A program made the translations under genes and the position numbers. 42,680 nucleotides of DNA from ZLKRG08 sp046091905 (GTDB lineage Bacteria; Actinomycetota; Actinomycetes; Nanopelagicales; Nanopelagicaceae). The notes under the pieces are model-generated. The model searched no databases. It saw only the letters and a program-made list of their open reading frames with translations, and was not told the origin of the DNA. Below, piece by piece: positions 40,267 to 42,680 of the stretch; position 1 is the first letter of the stretch; each line of letters opens with the position of its first letter. The DNA lies in the NCBI GenBank assembly GCA_046091905.1, contig JBJTCN010000033.1:1-42680 (forward strand), in the 5' to 3' direction.

Positions 40267-41561
40267 TATGCGCTCACTAAATACTCAGGTGCGCAAAGCG
40301 CAGTAATTATTAATTGAGAAGTGTTGGTTTGAGAAGCGACCAAAGCAGATTTACTTCGTTGACTCCACTGATTGACGCCTAGAAAGTCAGTCAAAGCTGC
40401 AACGCGATTATAAGCTGGCAATTTACTTATTGGAGTAATGTCCCCGTTGTTTACGATCAATTGGGCAAGAGCTAATCGGTATTGCGCATTAGCTGCAGTC
40501 AACCAAATTTCTCCCGCGGGCCAACCACCAACATTGGGGGGATAGAAAGGTTTCTGTGCGATTTTTTCCAAGAAACTTAGAATTGTTTCCGGCTTTCCAA
40601 TTTTCGAAGGCAGAATGTTTAGTGCGCGGCATGCTGCGATAAACCATTCCAGAGGAGGTTTCACCATTGAATTTTTCTCATCACTCATTCCGCTATGTGT
40701 TGCGAGTGCATTGAATGCTTTACTTAAATCTCTATCATTGAAAGCACTCTGAATTTCATTATCCGGCAGTGGATTTTCATCACTGATAAATCTGAACCAT
40801 AAGCGTTCGGCAATGAAATTTGGACAGTTATCTTGGTCTACTAGCAAGTCGACTAATGAGATTCCATCAAAATTTGATGTGCGACCCAAAATAGTTTGGT
40901 CTGCGCTGTCGTGCTTTTTTGCATTAAAAGTTACTACGCCAGATTCACGATCTAATGAATATCCAGTTAATGCTTTTGCGGCTTGTTTAATATCATCTTC
41001 GGAATATCTATTAACCCCAAGAGTGAACAATTCCATTAATTCTCGAGCCAAGTTCTCATTTGGCGCTTTCACGGTATTTGAATTGTTATCAAGCCAATAT
41101 TGTAATGCGCCATCTGCAATCATTTTTCTAGCGAAAAATTTGAAATTACCTAAACCGAATTCTCTAAATTTTTTATTTTGTTGAAACATAGCGTTTGCAT
41201 AAATAACCTTGTCCATCGAAGTCGCCCAATGGCCATGCCAAAACCAAACAACTCTCTCTTGGAATGGATTATCGACAGCCACCATTTGATCCAGCCACCA
41301 CGAAACTAATTGATTTCTCTGACTCTGCATTTTTAAACCCCACTCGGCGCGATTAATCGCGCCTATTGCAGGTTGAGGTCCAAGTGTTTCAAAGATTGGC
41401 ATTGCAATTGGAGAGTTAGGAGTTGAAGTCAGAATATTGCTTAGAGTTTTTGCGGAGCCATTTTTGAGAGCTTCAGTGAATTGCCCAGGTTTTGGGCCGA
41501 AAGCAAACCGTTGAAAGTATCTTGCAATCAACGCACGTTCGCTTAACACTGCAGAAGTCAA
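40266..41561 (-). CDS. DUF1800 family protein
   Basis: The 431-residue protein has the DUF1800 hallmarks: ARYFQRFAFGPKPGQF at the N-terminus, VVWFWHGHWAT, NENLARELMELFTLGVN and a C-terminal PPNVGGWPAGEIWLTAANAQYR. No signal peptide is visible at this start, whereas its DUF1501 partner has a Tat signal, so it may travel as a complex or stay inside. The TTG start is supported by a TAAGAT box 4 nt upstream; a GTG at 41549 is an alternative. It reads first in the pair. Function is unknown. Confidence 0.88.
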   Translation of the reverse strand: MTSAVLSERALIARYFQRFAFGPKPGQFTEALKNGSAKTLSNILTSTPNSPIAMPIFETLGPQPAIGAINRAEWGLKMQSQRNQLVSWWLDQMVAVDNPFQERVVWFWHGHWATSMDKVIYANAMFQQNKKFREFGLGNFKFFARKMIADGALQYWLDNNSNTVKAPNENLARELMELFTLGVNRYSEDDIKQAAKALTGYSLDRESGVVTFNAKKHDSADQTILGRTSNFDGISLVDLLVDQDNCPNFIAERLWFRFISDENPLPDNEIQSAFNDRDLSKAFNALATHSGMSDEKNSMVKPPLEWFIAACRALNILPSKIGKPETILSFLEKIAQKPFYPPNVGGWPAGEIWLTAANAQYRLALAQLIVNNGDITPISKLPAYNRVAALTDFLGVNQWSQRSKSALVASQTNTSQLIITALCAPEYLVSA

Positions 41562-41593
41562 CCAAATCTTAGGCTGAGATATAAGGTGTACGC
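41562..41593. promoter_or_regulatory. 32-bp divergent promoter region (DUF1800 / pyrE)
   Basis: On the plus strand TAAGGT (41582-41587) ends 6 nt before the pyrE ATG, the same hexamer and spacing as at dcd and the lysine-rich gene. On the minus strand TAAGAT (41566-41571) ends 4 nt before the TTG of the DUF1800 gene. The start-to-start gap is 32 bp with no ribosome-binding site. Confidence 0.6.
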
Positions 41594-42130
41594 ATGAATT
41601 CTAAGGAAATTCTTAAAGAAGAAATCATCAAAAAAGCAGTAGTCCACGGCAAAGTAATTCTTTCAAGTGGCAAAGAGGCGGATTACTATGTTGATTTACG
41701 TCGGGTGACTCTTGATCATGTGGCGGCACCGCTAATTGGCGAAGTGATGCTCGATTTAACTAAAGATTTAGCGTATGACGCAGTTGGCGGGCTGACTCTG
41801 GGCGCAGATCCAGTTGCCACCGCGATGCTGCATACTGCCGCAAAACAGGGCAAAAAGTTAGATGCTTTCGTAGTTCGTAAAGCCGAAAAAGCACACGGTT
41901 TACAACGTCGCATTGAAGGGCCAGATGTAAAAGGTAAGCGCGTGCTTGCAGTTGAAGATACTTCAACAACTGGCGGATCAGTATTGACTGCAGTTGAAGC
42001 GCTTAAAGAAGCTGGCGCGATTGTGGTTGGCGTTGCAGTAATCGTAGAACGCGGTGCTGCTCCAAAAATTAAAGAAGCTGGGCTGGAATACCGCGCTGCT
42101 TATCAATTAGCTGATTTAGGTCTTAATTAA
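41594..42130 (+). CDS. pyrE: orotate phosphoribosyltransferase
   Basis: PyrE joins orotate to PRPP to make OMP in pyrimidine synthesis. The 178-residue protein has GLTLGADPVATA, FVVRKAEKAHGLQRRIEG and the PRPP-binding motif VLAVEDTSTTGGS at 117-129. It stands apart from other pyr genes, as usual in actinobacteria. The ATG follows a leaderless TAAGGT box. It ends 1 bp from the convergent DedA gene. Confidence 0.95.
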   Translation: MNSKEILKEEIIKKAVVHGKVILSSGKEADYYVDLRRVTLDHVAAPLIGEVMLDLTKDLAYDAVGGLTLGADPVATAMLHTAAKQGKKLDAFVVRKAEKAHGLQRRIEGPDVKGKRVLAVEDTSTTGGSVLTAVEALKEAGAIVVGVAVIVERGAAPKIKEAGLEYRAAYQLADLGLN

Positions 42131-42131
42131 T

Positions 42132-42680
42132 TTAGCTTAAATTTCGCTTGGTATTAACTTCTTTAATAACTTCAATTGCAACTGGTACCAAACTAAAGAT
42201 AATAATCAAACCAATAATAGGTAGTAAATACTTATCTACGCTTCCTGAGATTTTATCTCCCAGAAAAATCCCAAGGCCGATTACCGATTCCGTCCAAAGT
42301 AGCGCGCCAATCACGTTATAAGTAAAAAAGGTGCGCGCCGGCACTTTTACAATTCCAGCTAATGGATTTATTAGAGTGCGAATAAGTGGAATGTAGCGCG
42401 AAAGAATGAGCGCTTTGCCTGTTCCGTATTTATTTAACCATTTCTCAGTTGCTTGTACGCGACGTTGATTAAAAAACCTGCCATCCGGGCGATCAAAATA
42501 CTTTGGCCCAACTTTGGCACCAAACCAATAACCAACTTGCGATCCCACAATTGCAGCAATTGGTGCGCCAATTAATAGCGCCGCCACATTTAAATGCGTT
42601 CCTAAAATCTCTTGCGCAGAACTTGATGCTGCGAGCCCTGCGATGAAGAGCAGTGAATCTCCCGGAAAGAAGAGGCCGAT
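42132..42680 (-). CDS. DedA family membrane protein (partial, 5' end outside the window)
   Basis: The frame stays open to the window edge, so the true start lies beyond 42680; 182 residues are visible. The DedA signature FFPGDSLLFIAGLAA appears near the edge, followed by VGYWFGAKVGPKYFDR, LSRYIPLIRTLINPLAGI and two C-terminal membrane helices. DedA proteins are small multi-spanning transporters or scramblases linked to undecaprenyl phosphate recycling and membrane homeostasis in studied species. The substrate here is unknown. Confidence 0.92.
   Translation of the reverse strand: MGLFFPGDSLLFIAGLAASSSAQEILGTHLNVAALLIGAPIAAIVGSQVGYWFGAKVGPKYFDRPDGRFFNQRRVQATEKWLNKYGTGKALILSRYIPLIRTLINPLAGIVKVPARTFFTYNVIGALLWTESVIGLGIFLGDKISGSVDKYLLPIIGLIIIFSLVPVAIEVIKEVNTKRNLS

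Noticed and set aside
1..42680. CRISPR arrays, insertion sequences, prophage, tRNA or rRNA genes
   Set aside because: I saw no regularly spaced repeats, transposase or integrase motifs, cloverleaf-like intergenic sequences or rRNA stretches; the window is a conserved housekeeping region.

Overview
The window is the chromosome-origin side of a small, AT-leaning actinobacterial genome. Gene order (dnaA, rpmH, rnpA, yidD, yidC, jag, rsmG, parA, parB, then a CwlM-like gene, trxA, trxB, murJ, a DUF6049-like gene, a NUDIX gene, pcnA, then DUF5318, ponA, a GT87 gene, rpsF, ssb, rpsR, rplI, dnaB) matches the origin region of Streptomyces and, split around its origin, Mycobacterium. Modest GC, very short intergenic gaps and overlapping genes suggest a streamlined lineage such as the freshwater acI group (Nanopelagicales). 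That placement is inference; no rRNA is present to confirm it.

Layout. 1-1892: probable oriC edge, dnaA (minus strand) and two DnaA-box clusters. 1893-6471: ribosomal protein L34, RNase P protein, membrane insertase genes, KhpB/Jag, RsmG and the ParABS segregation genes with two parS sites. 6439-13447 (minus strand): an aminotransferase, a catalytically dead CwlM-type amidase homologue, thioredoxin and its reductase, the lipid II flippase MurJ, a secreted DUF6049-like protein and a NUDIX hydrolase. 13471-24236: CCA-adding enzyme, MFS permease, DUF5318 zinc-ribbon protein, class A PBP, GT87 glycosyltransferase, S6-SSB-S18-L9 operon, a tiny lysine-rich protein, class I aldolase and DnaB. 24211-34852: EamA transporter, acyl-CoA dehydrogenase, metallophosphoesterase, Dcd, LemA/HtpX, a two-component system and an EtfD-like membrane Fe-S oxidoreductase. 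34952-39059: a miniature LacI-type regulator and the dnaK-grpE-dnaJ-hspR stress operon with a HAIR operator. 39037-42680: a DUF1501/DUF1800 pair, pyrE and a partial DedA gene.

The genes fall into working groups: replication and segregation (DnaA, DnaB, SSB, ParABS), cell-wall synthesis (CwlM-like, MurJ, PonA), translation, lipid oxidation (acyl-CoA dehydrogenase with EtfD-like protein), and protein quality control (DnaK system, HtpX).

The clearest unannotated structure is a promoter grammar. Twelve genes have a TANNNT -10 hexamer ending exactly 6 or 7 nt before the start codon, which predicts leaderless mRNAs. At three divergent gene pairs the whole start-to-start space is only 23-33 bp, and in one (pcnA/NUDIX) the two opposing -10 boxes overlap. 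Other points of interest are a phased DnaA-box-like array upstream of dnaB, parS sites built into the 5' coding ends of rsmG and parA, an amidase homologue that has lost zinc and catalytic residues, a 63-residue protein with 23 lysines, a zinc-finger-less DnaJ, and five convergent gene pairs overlapping by 23-33 bp. No CRISPR, insertion sequence, tRNA, rRNA or prophage was seen. No gene-free stretch exceeds 300 bases.
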